A DNA stretch of 64,000 bases from JAHFUA01 sp963733935 (lineage in GTDB: Bacteria; Acidobacteriota; Terriglobia; Terriglobales; Acidobacteriaceae). Positions 17,846 through 27,267 of the stretch are shown here, one piece after another. The position numbers and the translations under genes are program-made. The notes beneath the pieces are model-generated. The model saw only the letters and a program-made list of their open reading frames with translations, made no database searches and was not told where the DNA came from. The stretch's first letter is position 1; every line of letters begins with the position of its first letter. The DNA is taken from NCBI GenBank assembly GCA_963733935.1, contig CAVTEQ010000005.1, positions 186,001 through 250,000 on the forward strand, read 5' to 3'.

Positions 17846-17849
17846 CTTG

Positions 17850-18359
17850 ATGATCTATCCCGTCGTGAAGTACGGCAACCCGGTTCTGGAGAAGTCGGCG
17901 GAAACCATCACCGTTTTCGACGATGCACTGCGCAAGCTGGTCGAGGACATGTTCGAGTCCATGTACGCGGCGCGGGGGGTTGGCCTCGCGGCGCCGCAGA
18001 TCGGCATCTCCAAGCGCCTGGCTGTAATCGACATTTCCTTCAAAGAAGATCCCCAGGCGAAGCTGGTGCTGGTGAATCCGGAGATTGTCCGCACCGAAGG
18101 CAAACAGCGCGGCAGCGAAGGCTGCCTGAGCCTGCCCGAGTTTCGCGAAGACGTCACGCGCCCGATGCGGGTCACGGTGCGCGCCCAGGACGCGACCGGC
18201 AAGACCTTCGAGACCAGCGGCGAAGAGCTGCTGGCCCGCGCCTTTATGCACGAAACCGATCACCTCAATGGCAAGCTCTACATCAGCCACATCAGCGCCC
18301 TGAAGCGCGACCTGATGAAGCGCAAGATCCGCAAGCTGGTGAAGGCGGGAGAATGGTAG
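17850..18359 (+). CDS. def: Peptide deformylase
   Basis: Removes the formyl group from nascent N-terminal methionine; Fe2+/Zn2+ metalloenzyme. All three motifs are present: GVGLAAPQIG, EGCLSLP (metal Cys) and HETDHLNG (metal His pair and catalytic Glu). About 169 residues, normal length. ATG 17850 is preferred to the TTG one codon upstream. It is paired with fmt downstream, the classic def-fmt arrangement, although here a dyad repeat lies between them. Confidence 0.96.
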   Translation: MIYPVVKYGNPVLEKSAETITVFDDALRKLVEDMFESMYAARGVGLAAPQIGISKRLAVIDISFKEDPQAKLVLVNPEIVRTEGKQRGSEGCLSLPEFREDVTRPMRVTVRAQDATGKTFETSGEELLARAFMHETDHLNGKLYISHISALKRDLMKRKIRKLVKAGEW

Positions 18360-18360
18360 G

Positions 18361-18449
18361 AATCGGGAGATCGGGAGATCGGGTCATCGGGTGATTGTCA
18401 GGGTAGGTTTCAGATGACCCGATCACCCGATGAGCCGATCACCCGATCC
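18361..18449. repeat. Dyad of iterated GATCGGG words (family E)
   Basis: AATCGGGAGATCGGGAGATCGGGTCATCGGGTGAT is followed, after about 20 nt, by the reverse-complement run ATGACCCGATCACCCGATGAGCCGATCACCCGATCC. It abuts the def stop and lies upstream of fmt. Confidence 0.8.
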
Positions 18450-18451
18450 TT

Positions 18452-18479
18452 AATTGTTCGACATGAATTGTTCGACATG
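18452..18479 (+). repeat. 14-bp tandem duplication at the fmt start
   Basis: AATTGTTCGACATG occurs twice in direct succession. Both units end in an ATG; the second ATG (18477) is in frame with fmt and starts the family-typical MDLIFCGTPEF. The first ATG is 14 nt upstream and therefore out of frame. Confidence 0.85.
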
Positions 18480-19419
18480 GATCTCATCTTCTGCGGAACT
18501 CCCGAGTTCGCCGTTCCCACGCTAAAGAAGCTGGTGGAAGCCGGCCACAACGTGTCGCCTGGTGGTCACGCAGCCGGACCGCCCCAGCGGACGCGGGCAG
18601 GAACTCGCCGTCGGGCCGGTTAAACGATTGGCGCAATCGCTCGGGCTGACGGTGGTCCAGCCGGACAAAATCAAGAACAACCTGGAATTCCGCGCGCAAC
18701 TGGAAGCGCTTCACCCTGCGGTCATTGTTGTGGTGGGCTACGGACGCATCATTCCCAAGTGGATGATCGACCTGCCGCCGCACGGCAACATCAATCTGCA
18801 CGGGTCGCTGTTGCCCAAGTATCGCGGCGCGGCGCCCATCCAGTGGGCGATCGCGCGCGGCGAGACGGTCACCGGTGTAACCACCATGCGCATCGACGAG
18901 GGGCTCGACACCGGCGACATCCTGCTGCAGCGTGAACTGCCCATCGATCCCGAGGACACGGCGGTGACGCTGGCGCCGCGGCTGGCTGAAATCGGCGCCG
19001 GCCTGATGCTCGAGACCCTACATGGCCTCGCGGCAGGAACCATCGCCCCTAGGAAGCAGGATCATATTGACGCGACGCTTGCGCCTATTCTCAAGAAAGA
19101 AGACGGCCAGATTGACTTCAGCCGCACCGCAACGGAAATCCTGAACCGCCTGCGCGGGTTCCAGCCCTGGCCGGGGGCCTTCACCAGCTTCCGCGCCAAG
19201 AACCTGATGCTCCACCGAGCGCACTTGGCGGGGTATGGCATCGGCCCGCTTGTCCCCGGCGAGATGAAGGTTGCCGGCGAAGATCTGTTTCTGGGATGCG
19301 GTGAGGGAACCGCGCTTCAGGTCATCGAGCTGCAACTCGAGGGCAAGCGGCGGATGAGCGCGAAAGACTTCATTCACGGCTACCGGCCGAAGGCGGGAGA
19401 AAGGCTGGGGAGCAGTTAG
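18477..19419 (+). CDS. fmt: Methionyl-tRNA formyltransferase, broken by one frameshift
   Basis: Formylates initiator Met-tRNA using 10-formyl-tetrahydrofolate. The N-terminal Rossmann part begins MDLIFCGTPEFAVPTLKKL and continues in the next frame as VVTQPDRPSGRGQELAV. The formyl-transfer core GNINLHGSLLPKYRGAAPIQ is intact, as are VTTMRIDEGLDTGDIL and the C-terminal domain. The break is one extra base within 18555-18558 (after HNV, before LVVTQ). Restoring it gives about 313 residues, the usual length. Without correction only 18562-19419 is open in the main frame. Because the gene is nearly universal in bacteria, a sequence error is as likely as decay. Confidence 0.9.
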
Positions 19420-19671
19420 TACCGAGTACCGAGCAGGGTCACATGCCAACGAAAGAGCCGGCCTACAAAGCTTTCTCTGTTTACCGAACAGATAATCCCA
19501 AGGGTTAATCCGAACTGGTCAGGCGATCAAGCGAGTCGACGCTGCGCCTCTAAGAAGGACGGCGCATAAAATTGCGGACCACAGGTTTAGCCTCGCGAAC
19601 AAAAAATCCGGCAGTTTCTCTCCCTCCACGTACTTAGTCAAGTAGAACGAGCACTATGGCGGTGTGAAGGG
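19420..19671. other. fmt to giant-gene spacer
   Basis: It begins with an iterated AGTACCGAGTACCGAGCAGG word next to the fmt stop. No gene, promoter or terminator could be supported in the rest. The promoter of the next transcript should lie here, because its leader appears to include the structured element at 19672-19779. Confidence 0.4.
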
Positions 19672-19779
19672 CCCAATCCTCGGCCCGCGCCAACCACTTG
19701 CACAAGCGATGCAAAGTCCTGCATCTCCGCTGGGCGGAGAACCACGTCGGCTGTGGATTCACCCTGATTCCGAATTGGG
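19672..19779 (+). promoter_or_regulatory. Structured leader, possible c-di-GMP-I (GEMM)-like riboswitch
   Basis: Outer stem: CCCAATCCTCGG pairs with CCGAATTGGG. Inside are GCGCCAACCACTTGCACAAG, then GATGCAAAGTCC, and a hairpin CTCCGC-TGGG-CGGAG followed by GTCGGCTG. The order (CAACC, short hairpin with a GNRA-like loop, GAYGCAAAGYC, second hairpin, closing stem) resembles the GEMM/c-di-GMP-I aptamer, but several consensus positions differ. The downstream gene encodes a giant secreted polysaccharide-active protein, a typical c-di-GMP target. Structural identity is unproven. Confidence 0.35.
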
Positions 19780-19855
19780 AATAAAGGAGATAGGGGCAGC
19801 CTTCCCAGGGGCACGTGGAATTAACGTGGCCAGACAAGTGCTTTACCAGCAAGGC

Positions 19856-22800
19856 ATGAAGCGCAAGGGGCTCATTGTCTGCCTGTTTGCCGTATGCCTG
19901 CTGGCTTTCGCCTTCCCCATCCAAGCCGCGGCGGCGAACCCGATTTTGGTCATTACCAGCTCGTCGAATCCCTATACGACGTTCCTGCCGGAAATTCTCC
20001 GCACTGAGGGATTCAATGAGCTCGATACGGCTGATATCTCAACAGTAACTAGCGCCACGCTCGCGGTCCACGACCTGGCCGTGCTCGGCGACATGACGCT
20101 GACTGCCGCGCAGGTGACCACGCTCACGACCTGGGTGAACGGCGGCGGCAACCTCATCGCCATGCATCCCGACCATCAGTTGGCGGGGCTGTTGGGCCTG
20201 ACCGCTTCGACATCGACTCTCTCCGACGCGTATGTGCTGATGAGCACGGCGACCGGACCGGGCGCGGGACTGGTGGGGCAGACGATTCAGTTTCACGGTC
20301 CGGCGGATTTGTACACGCTGAACGGCGCCACCAGCTACGCCACGCTGTACTCGAGCGCAAGCACCGCCACCACCAACCCGGCGGTGATTTTGAACCGCAC
20401 CGGCTCCGGACAAGCGGCGGCCTTCACCTACGACCTGGCGCGCTCGGTGGTTTTAACCCGCGAGGGCAATCCCGCGTGGAGCGGGCAGGCGCGCGATTCC
20501 GCCAACGCTCCTCCCATCCGCTCGTACAACTTGTGGTACGGCGGCTCTTCGCCCGATTACATCGACTTCAACAAGATCCAGATCCCGCAAGCCGATGAGC
20601 AGCAGCGTCTGCTGGCCAACTTGATGCTGCAGATGAACTCGGGCAAGAAGCCCCTGCCGCGCTTCTGGTATTTGCCCAAGGGATTGAAAGCCGCCGTGGT
20701 GATGACCGGCGACGATCACGGATCCTATTACGGCAGCAGCGCGACCGCTTCGCGCTTCAGCGACTTTATCGCCGCCAGTCCTTCCGGTTGCAATGTGGCG
20801 AACTGGGAGTGCGTTCGCGGCACGGCGTACTTGTTTCCCAAGGTCATCGCCACCAACTCCCTAACCAATACTCAGGTCGCGAACTACATCTCGCAAGGCT
20901 TCGAAATCGGCGTGCACGTGGATTCCGCCACCGATTGCCAGGATTGGACCACCACCCAGCTCGACACCCAGTACACCACGTATCTGGCTTCCCTGGCCTC
21001 GCAGTTCGCGAGCGTGCCCGCCCCGCAGACGCACCGCATGCACTGCGTCTCCTGGAGCGATTACGATTCGCAGCCGACCATCGAACTAAAGCACGGCATC
21101 CGCTTCGATACCACGCACTACTACTGGCCGTCGACCTGGATTAACGACCGCCCGGGACTGCTCACCGGTTCCGGCATGCCCATGCGATACACGGATCGCA
21201 ACGGCAACGTCATCAATGTCTATCAGGCCGCCACGCAGATGACGGATGAGTCCGGCCAGAGCTATCCCCTGCACATCAACACTCTGCTGGACAACGCTCT
21301 GAGCGGGACCGGGTACTACGGAGTATTCACCGCCAACATGCACAACGACGCCACCGACTACCCCGGCCCGGGAGCGTCGTACATCGTCGCTTCGGCCCAG
21401 GCTCGCGGCGTGCCGGTCGTCACTTCGTTGCAAATGCTGCAATGGCTGGATGGGCGCAACGGATCTTCGTTCAATTCGCTCTCCTGGAGCGGCAACGTTC
21501 TCAGCTTTACGGTTACGGTCGGGACCAACGCCAACAATCTGAAAGCCATGCTGCCGACCAACTTTGGCTCGCTGGGATTGAGCAGCCTGCTGTTGAGCGG
21601 CAGTCCGGTAACGTACCAGCTTCAGACCGTCAAAGGCTTGCAGTACGCGATGTTCGCGGCCAGCGCCGGCAGCTATCAGGCGACCTACGGCGGCGCGCCG
21701 CTGTTCAGCGCCTCCGGCGCGATCACGCCGGGTCCGATTGGCACCGGAACCACCGTCACAGCGACCGGTCCAGTTACGGTGAGCGCCACCGCGGACAGCT
21801 ACGGCAACTATTCCCTGAATGGCCTGCCCAGCGGAACCTACACGATCACTCCCAGCAAGACCGGGCTGACGTTCAACCCCGCCACACAAACCGTAACGGT
21901 TGCCGGGGCCAACATCGCAGCGGTGAACTTTGCCCTCGCGCAGACGTGTCCTTGCAGCCTGTGGATGGACGCCGTTACCCCAGGCACGCCCAATGGGCAG
22001 GATGGTAGCGCTATCGAGGTGGGCGTACGTTTCAAGTCTGACGTGGCCGGCAACATCACTGGCATCCGCTTCTACAAGAGCAGCGCCAACACCGGAACGC
22101 ACATCGGCAATCTGTGGAGCAACACCGGCACCAAGCTTGGTTCCGCTACTTTCAGCGGTGAGACCGCCTCGGGCTGGCAGCAGGTGAACTTCTCCACGGC
22201 GGTGGCGATTACCGCCAACACCGTTTACGTCGCCTCCTACCATACAAGTGGCTTTTACGCCGAGGACGACGGCTACTTTGCCAGCAGCGGCTTTGACAAT
22301 CCGCCGCTGCATGCAATTCTGGACGGAAGCGGCGGCATCAATGGCGTTTATAAGTACGGGGCCAGCGCCTTCCCGAACAACGCCTGGGAGTCCGCCAACT
22401 ACTGGGTGGACGTGGTGTTCAGCCCCTCGAACGCGACCTACAGCCTCTCCGGCACGATCAGCGGGCCGGGCGGCGCCGGCGCAACCGTAAGCCGCACGGG
22501 CACCTCGAGCGGTAGCACGACCGCCGATGCCAATGGCAATTACACCTTTACCGGCCTAGCGAACGGCTCCTACACGATAACACCCAGCAAGACTGGCTTC
22601 ACCTTCACGCCCACCAATCAGCCGGTGACGGTCGCCAACGCCAACGTCACCGGGATCAACTTCAGCACGGTGACGTACAGCCTCTCGGGCGCCGTCAGCG
22701 GCCTGGGCGGCAGCGGCGCGACTGTGACCCTGAGCGGAACCGCCAGCGCCACCGCGACGGCGGATGCTTCCGGCAATTACACTTTCACCGGGCTGACCAA

Positions 22801-25063
22801 CGGGTCTTACACGGTGACGCCCAGCAAGACCGGCTTTACCTTCGCGCCCGCCAGCACCACCACCACTCTCAGCAACGCGAACCTCACGGGCGTCAACTTT
22901 GCCACCGTTACTTACACCATCTCGGGCGCGATCAGCGGCCCAGGCGGAGCCGCCGCGACGGTCACACTTAGCGGCGCGGCCGGCGGAAGCGCCACTGCGG
23001 ATGCTTCCGGCAACTACACCATCAGCGGTGTGGCACCCGGCTCTTACACGGTCACGCCCAGCCACTCGGGCTTCGCTTTCACGCCTGCCAGCCTGCCAGT
23101 CACCGTCACGAATGCGTCGGTGACCGCCGTGAACTTCAGCACCGTGGTCGCGACCTACACGCTGCAAGGGACCATCAGCGGCACCGGCGGCAACGGAGCG
23201 ACCGTGACCTTGAGCGGAACCTCCGGCGGATCGGTCACTGCCGACGCTTCCGGCAATTACACCTTCAGTGGACTCACGAACGGCTCCTACACGGTGACGC
23301 CGAGCAAGACCGGCTATAGCTTCAGCCCCGGCTCCCAGGCCGTGACGGTCAATGGCGTCAACGTAACCGGAGTCAACTTCTCCAGCTTCCAGGTTTGCCC
23401 GTGCACCCTGTGGCCTAGCTCGACCGTGCCCGCAAACCCATCAGCTAACGATCCAAGCGCGATCGAAGTCGGCGTGCGCTTTACCTCCGACGTTGCGGGC
23501 TTCATCACCGGTCTGCAGTTCTACAAAGGCGCCACCAACACCGGCACGCACATCGGCAACCTGTGGACGAACACCGGCACTCTGCTGGCAACCGCGATCT
23601 TCGCCAGCGAGACTGCCTCGGGCTGGCAGCAGGTGAGCTTCGCTTCGCCGGTGGCGATCGCGGCCAACACCACCTACGTGGCTTCCTACCACACCGATGC
23701 CGGGAACTATGCGGCTGATCAGAACTACTTCACCTCGACTTTCAACAACCCGCCGCTGCACGGCATGCAGGATGGTGGTTCCGGCGGGGCCAACGGTCTC
23801 TTCGGCTACGGCCCGAGCGCGTTCCCGACCGGTAGCTTCCTCTCCACCAACTACTACGTGGACGTCACCTTCACAGCCGCAGGCGCCTTCGGCATCTCGG
23901 GCACGATCAGCGGCGCGGGCGGCAGCGGCGCGACGGTGACCTTAACCGGGGCCTCGACCGCCGTCGTGACCGCTGATGCTTCCGGCAACTACAGCTTCAC
24001 GGGGCTGACCGCGGGAACGTACACCATCACCCCGGCCAAGACCGGGTTCAGCTTCAGTCCCGCGAGCCAGAACGCTACGGTGACCAATGCCAGCGTAACG
24101 GCGCTGAACTTCAGCACCGTGACCTACACCATCTCCGGAACGATCAGCGGTGCGGGCGGCGTAGGCGCGACGGTGGCACTGAGCGGCGCTTCCACCGCGA
24201 CCACCACTGCCGGCGCATCGGGGACCTACAGCTTCAGCGGCCTGACGAACGGCGGTTACACGGTTACACCTAGCCTGACGGGATTCACCTACACGCCCAC
24301 CAGCCAGAACGTCACCATCAGCAATGCCAACCCGGCTGCCGTGAACTTCAGCTCGGCATCCGTCCCGACGTTTACTGTCTCGGGCACGATCACTGGCGCG
24401 ATCGTAAGCGGAATTACGGTCCAACTTACCGGCGCGGCCAGCGCAAGCACTACCACCAACGCTTCCGGTGCTTACAGCTTCACGGTCGCCGCCGGTTCCT
24501 ACACCGTGACCCCGAGCAGCACGGGCTACTTGTTTAACCCTGCCAGCCAGCCGGCAAACGTTACAACCGCAAACATAACTGGCCTGAACTTCACGAGCTC
24601 GGTGCAGACCTACACCCTGCAAGGCAACATCAGCGGTACGGGTGGCAGCGGCGCGACGGTCACCTTGAGCGGCCCCGTGGCTGGAAGCACCACTGCCGAC
24701 ACCTCCGGCAACTTCACCTTCACCGGGCTGACCAACGGCGCCTACACCGTGACCCCGAGCAAGACCGCTTTCGGCTTTAGCCCATCGGCGCAGGCAGTGA
24801 CGGTCAGCGGCGCCAACGTCACCGGCGTCAGCTTCTCCAGCTTTGCGGCTTGCCCCTGCAGCGTGTGGACGAGCACGACGGTGCCCGGGAACCTGGCCAA
24901 CGATCCCAACCAGATTGAATTGGGAATGCGCTTCACCTCCGATGTGGCCGGCGTAATCACCGGAATCCGCTTCTATAAGGGCACGACCAACACCGGCTAC
25001 GCACATTGCCCACCTGTGGAGCAACACCGGCACGCTGCTGGCAACCGCGACTTTCGGCACTGA
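19856..25063 (+). CDS. Giant secreted polysaccharide-deacetylase-like repeat protein, first piece
   Basis: The Sec signal peptide starts MKRKGLIVCLFAVCLLAFAF at ATG 19856 (AAGG upstream; the earlier in-frame start at 19664 would run through the leader RNA). The N-terminal ThuA/glutamine-amidotransferase-like region (LAVLGDMTLTAAQVTTL) leads into a NodB-like deacetylase region (AAVVMTGDDHGS; GFEIGVHVDS). A long stalk follows: beta-sandwich units of about 78 residues (SGTISGPGG-ATVTLSG...TADASGNYTFTGL...GSYTVTPSKTGF) interrupted by DUF4082 modules, each opened by CPC. The frame ends early because of an extra T at about 24998 (NTG-Y instead of NTG-TH). The gene continues in the next two entries to 27185, about 2440 residues if repaired. 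Probably cell-surface or matrix glycan remodelling. Confidence 0.8.
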   Translation: MKRKGLIVCLFAVCLLAFAFPIQAAAANPILVITSSSNPYTTFLPEILRTEGFNELDTADISTVTSATLAVHDLAVLGDMTLTAAQVTTLTTWVNGGGNLIAMHPDHQLAGLLGLTASTSTLSDAYVLMSTATGPGAGLVGQTIQFHGPADLYTLNGATSYATLYSSASTATTNPAVILNRTGSGQAAAFTYDLARSVVLTREGNPAWSGQARDSANAPPIRSYNLWYGGSSPDYIDFNKIQIPQADEQQRLLANLMLQMNSGKKPLPRFWYLPKGLKAAVVMTGDDHGSYYGSSATASRFSDFIAASPSGCNVANWECVRGTAYLFPKVIATNSLTNTQVANYISQGFEIGVHVDSATDCQDWTTTQLDTQYTTYLASLASQFASVPAPQTHRMHCVSWSDYDSQPTIELKHGIRFDTTHYYWPSTWINDRPGLLTGSGMPMRYTDRNGNVINVYQAATQMTDESGQSYPLHINTLLDNALSGTGYYGVFTANMHNDATDYPGPGASYIVASAQARGVPVVTSLQMLQWLDGRNGSSFNSLSWSGNVLSFTVTVGTNANNLKAMLPTNFGSLGLSSLLLSGSPVTYQLQTVKGLQYAMFAASAGSYQATYGGAPLFSASGAITPGPIGTGTTVTATGPVTVSATADSYGNYSLNGLPSGTYTITPSKTGLTFNPATQTVTVAGANIAAVNFALAQTCPCSLWMDAVTPGTPNGQDGSAIEVGVRFKSDVAGNITGIRFYKSSANTGTHIGNLWSNTGTKLGSATFSGETASGWQQVNFSTAVAITANTVYVASYHTSGFYAEDDGYFASSGFDNPPLHAILDGSGGINGVYKYGASAFPNNAWESANYWVDVVFSPSNATYSLSGTISGPGGAGATVSRTGTSSGSTTADANGNYTFTGLANGSYTITPSKTGFTFTPTNQPVTVANANVTGINFSTVTYSLSGAVSGLGGSGATVTLSGTASATATADASGNYTFTGLTNGSYTVTPSKTGFTFAPASTTTTLSNANLTGVNFATVTYTISGAISGPGGAAATVTLSGAAGGSATADASGNYTISGVAPGSYTVTPSHSGFAFTPASLPVTVTNASVTAVNFSTVVATYTLQGTISGTGGNGATVTLSGTSGGSVTADASGNYTFSGLTNGSYTVTPSKTGYSFSPGSQAVTVNGVNVTGVNFSSFQVCPCTLWPSSTVPANPSANDPSAIEVGVRFTSDVAGFITGLQFYKGATNTGTHIGNLWTNTGTLLATAIFASETASGWQQVSFASPVAIAANTTYVASYHTDAGNYAADQNYFTSTFNNPPLHGMQDGGSGGANGLFGYGPSAFPTGSFLSTNYYVDVTFTAAGAFGISGTISGAGGSGATVTLTGASTAVVTADASGNYSFTGLTAGTYTITPAKTGFSFSPASQNATVTNASVTALNFSTVTYTISGTISGAGGVGATVALSGASTATTTAGASGTYSFSGLTNGGYTVTPSLTGFTYTPTSQNVTISNANPAAVNFSSASVPTFTVSGTITGAIVSGITVQLTGAASASTTTNASGAYSFTVAAGSYTVTPSSTGYLFNPASQPANVTTANITGLNFTSSVQTYTLQGNISGTGGSGATVTLSGPVAGSTTADTSGNFTFTGLTNGAYTVTPSKTAFGFSPSAQAVTVSGANVTGVSFSSFAACPCSVWTSTTVPGNLANDPNQIELGMRFTSDVAGVITGIRFYKGTTNTGYAHCPPVEQHRHAAGNRDFRH

Positions 25064-25085
25064 GACGGCCTCGGGCTGGCAGCAG

Positions 25086-26024
25086 GTGAGCTTCGCCACG
25101 CCGGTGGCCATCACCGCCAACACGGTGTACGTAGCCTCCTATAACACCAGTTCCGGCAACTACTCGTACGACCAGAACTACTTCACCTCGGCTTACAACA
25201 GCACCCCGCTGCACGCCGTGCAGGATGGGACTTCCGCGGGCGCGAATGGTCTGTTCCTCTACGGCGCCAGCGCGTTCCCGACCGGCAGCTATCTTTCCAG
25301 CAACTATTACGTGGACGTGGTCTTCACCACGTCGGAGAGCATCTCCGGAACCATCAGCGGTCCGGGCGGCGCCGGCGCGACCGTCAACCTGACCGGCGCG
25401 GCTACCCAGAGCGTCACCGCCGACGCCAGCGGCAACTACACTTTCACCGGCCTGTCGAATGGCAGCTACACGGTGACGCCGAGCCACACCGGGTTCACGT
25501 TTACCCCGGCCAGCCAGGCGGTCACGCTCAACAACGCCAACGGCACCGCAAACTTCAGCACGGTTACCTACAGCCTCTCGGGCACGCTCAGCGGTACCGG
25601 CGGCAACGGCGCGACGGTAAATCTGACCGGCGCCGCGACGGCGACGACCACCGCCAATGCTTCCGGCGCGTACACGTTCACCGGTTTGACGAATGGCGCG
25701 TACACGGTAACCCCGAGCAAGTCTGGCTTCTCCTTTACTCCCGTGAGCCAGAACGTGACGGTGAACAGCGCGAACCTCACCGGCGTCAACTTCAGCTCCG
25801 GCCCGGTTACGTACAGCATTTCCGGCACAGTCTCGATGCCAGGCGGCAACGGCGCTACCGTGAACCTGACCGGCACTTCGACCGCGTCGGTCACCTCCGA
25901 TGCCTCCGGCAACTACACGTTCACCGGCCTGGCGAATGGCAGCTACACCGTTACGCCCACGAAGACCGGGCTTACACGTTCACCCCAGCCAGCCTGCCAG
26001 CCACCGTCAACAACGCGAATGTGA
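25086..26024 (+). CDS. Giant secreted protein, second piece
   Basis: Continuation of the gene at 19856 in the +1 frame; the real junction is near 25000. It covers the end of the third DUF4082 module (PVAITANTVYVASYNTSSGN; PTGSYLSSNYYVDVVF) and three more stalk repeats of the SGTISGPGGAGATVNLTG type. It leaves frame at 25968-25973, where AAGACCGGGCTTACACG stands for the usual AAGACCGGCTACACG, and stops at 26024. The nominal start at 25086 has no ribosome-binding site and is not a biological start. Confidence 0.7.
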   Translation: MSFATPVAITANTVYVASYNTSSGNYSYDQNYFTSAYNSTPLHAVQDGTSAGANGLFLYGASAFPTGSYLSSNYYVDVVFTTSESISGTISGPGGAGATVNLTGAATQSVTADASGNYTFTGLSNGSYTVTPSHTGFTFTPASQAVTLNNANGTANFSTVTYSLSGTLSGTGGNGATVNLTGAATATTTANASGAYTFTGLTNGAYTVTPSKSGFSFTPVSQNVTVNSANLTGVNFSSGPVTYSISGTVSMPGGNGATVNLTGTSTASVTSDASGNYTFTGLANGSYTVTPTKTGLTRSPQPACQPPSTTRM

Positions 26025-26099
26025 CGGCGGTCAACTTCGCCACCATCTCCTACAGCATCTCCGGGCACGATCAGCGGTGCCGGCGGCAATGCCGCTACC

Positions 26100-27185
26100 G
26101 TGAACCTCACGGGCGCAGCCACAGCCAGCGTGACTGCCGACGCCTCCGGCAATTTCACTTTCACCGGGTTGGGGAATGGCGCCTACACGGTCACGCCCAG
26201 CAAGAGCGGGTACAGCTTCACTCCCGCCAGCCAGGCGGTGACGATCAGTTCGGCGAACGTCACCGGCGTGAGCTTCAGCTCAGCGACGGCGACCACGTTC
26301 TCGATTTCCGGCACGATCAGCAACGCTGGTGGCAACGCCGCTACGGTAACGCTGACTGGAACCGCAAGCGCAACCACTACGGCTGACGCTTCCGGCAATT
26401 TCACCTTCAGCAATCTGAACAACGGGTCGTATACCGTCACGCCGAGCAAGACCGGCTACATCTTCGCCCCGGCAAACAAGGCAGTGACGGTGAGCGGCGC
26501 CAATGTGACGGCCGTGAACTTTACCTCGACGGCGCAGTTGGCGATCGACAAGACGGCCTCGACCGACCGCAGCACGGCCAGCACCAGCCTCGTTTCGCCC
26601 GCATTTACGACTACCAGCGCCAACGAATTGCTGCTGGCGTTCGTTTCCAGCGATGCCACCGGCGCCGGGATCACCGTGTCCAACATGACCGGCGGCAGCC
26701 TGACCTGGACGATGGTGAAGCGCACCAACACACAACTGGGCACGGCCGAGATCTGGCGCGCCTTCGCCCCGGCGATTGTGACCAACGCCACCGTGACCGC
26801 GACCCTGTCGCAGAGCGTCTCCGCCTCCATCACGGTGGTCACTTTCACGGGGGCCGACGCGACGGGAACCGGCGGTTCGGGCGCAATTGGCGCGACCGGC
26901 ACCGGCAACTCCGCCAAGGGCGCTCCTACAGCATCGCTCACCACCACCCGCAACAATTCGTGGGTGATCGGTGTGGGCAACGATTACGACAACGGAACCG
27001 CCCGCACGGTGCCAACCGGCCAGACCATGGTCCATCAGTACCTGGCTACTACCGGCGACACGTTCTGGGTGCAGCGGCAAACCAGCACCACGCCCACTTC
27101 GGGCACGGTGGTCACCATCAACGACACCGCCCCGACCGGCGACCGCTTCAACCTGAGCCTTTGCGAGGTTCTTCCTGCGCAATAA
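26100..27185 (+). CDS. Giant secreted protein, C-terminal piece
   Basis: Third readable part of the gene at 19856, entered after a further extra G at about 26063 (TCCGGGCACG for TCCGGCACG). It has two stalk repeats, then a C-terminal domain of about 215 residues starting LAIDKTASTDRSTAS, with ANELLLAFVSSD, WTMVKRTNTQLGTAEIWRAF, GATGTGNSAKGAPTASLTTT and a VGNDYDNGTARTVP stretch, ending FNLSLCEVLPAQ. The same domain ends the next gene. It may be a surface-attachment or secretion module (inference). An 82-bp gap separates it from the following gene. Confidence 0.75.
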   Translation: MNLTGAATASVTADASGNFTFTGLGNGAYTVTPSKSGYSFTPASQAVTISSANVTGVSFSSATATTFSISGTISNAGGNAATVTLTGTASATTTADASGNFTFSNLNNGSYTVTPSKTGYIFAPANKAVTVSGANVTAVNFTSTAQLAIDKTASTDRSTASTSLVSPAFTTTSANELLLAFVSSDATGAGITVSNMTGGSLTWTMVKRTNTQLGTAEIWRAFAPAIVTNATVTATLSQSVSASITVVTFTGADATGTGGSGAIGATGTGNSAKGAPTASLTTTRNNSWVIGVGNDYDNGTARTVPTGQTMVHQYLATTGDTFWVQRQTSTTPTSGTVVTINDTAPTGDRFNLSLCEVLPAQ

Positions 27186-27267
27186 GCGCGCAGGAGCAGT
27201 TTGGATGAGCAAGACAGTCTGTCTGAAGAGAGTTATTGGTTTTTGGGCTATCTAAGGAGTCTTTGCC

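Noticed and set aside
19664..19855. N-terminal extension of the giant secreted protein
   Set aside because: It would place 64 polar residues before a perfect signal peptide, and the DNA forms a structured leader; ATG 19856 with AAGG is the better start.
19856..27185. Regularly spaced similar units, superficially CRISPR- or satellite-like
   Set aside because: The period is about 235 bp, the units code for homologous beta-sandwich domains in frame and they diverge at synonymous sites; no short identical direct repeats with unique spacers.
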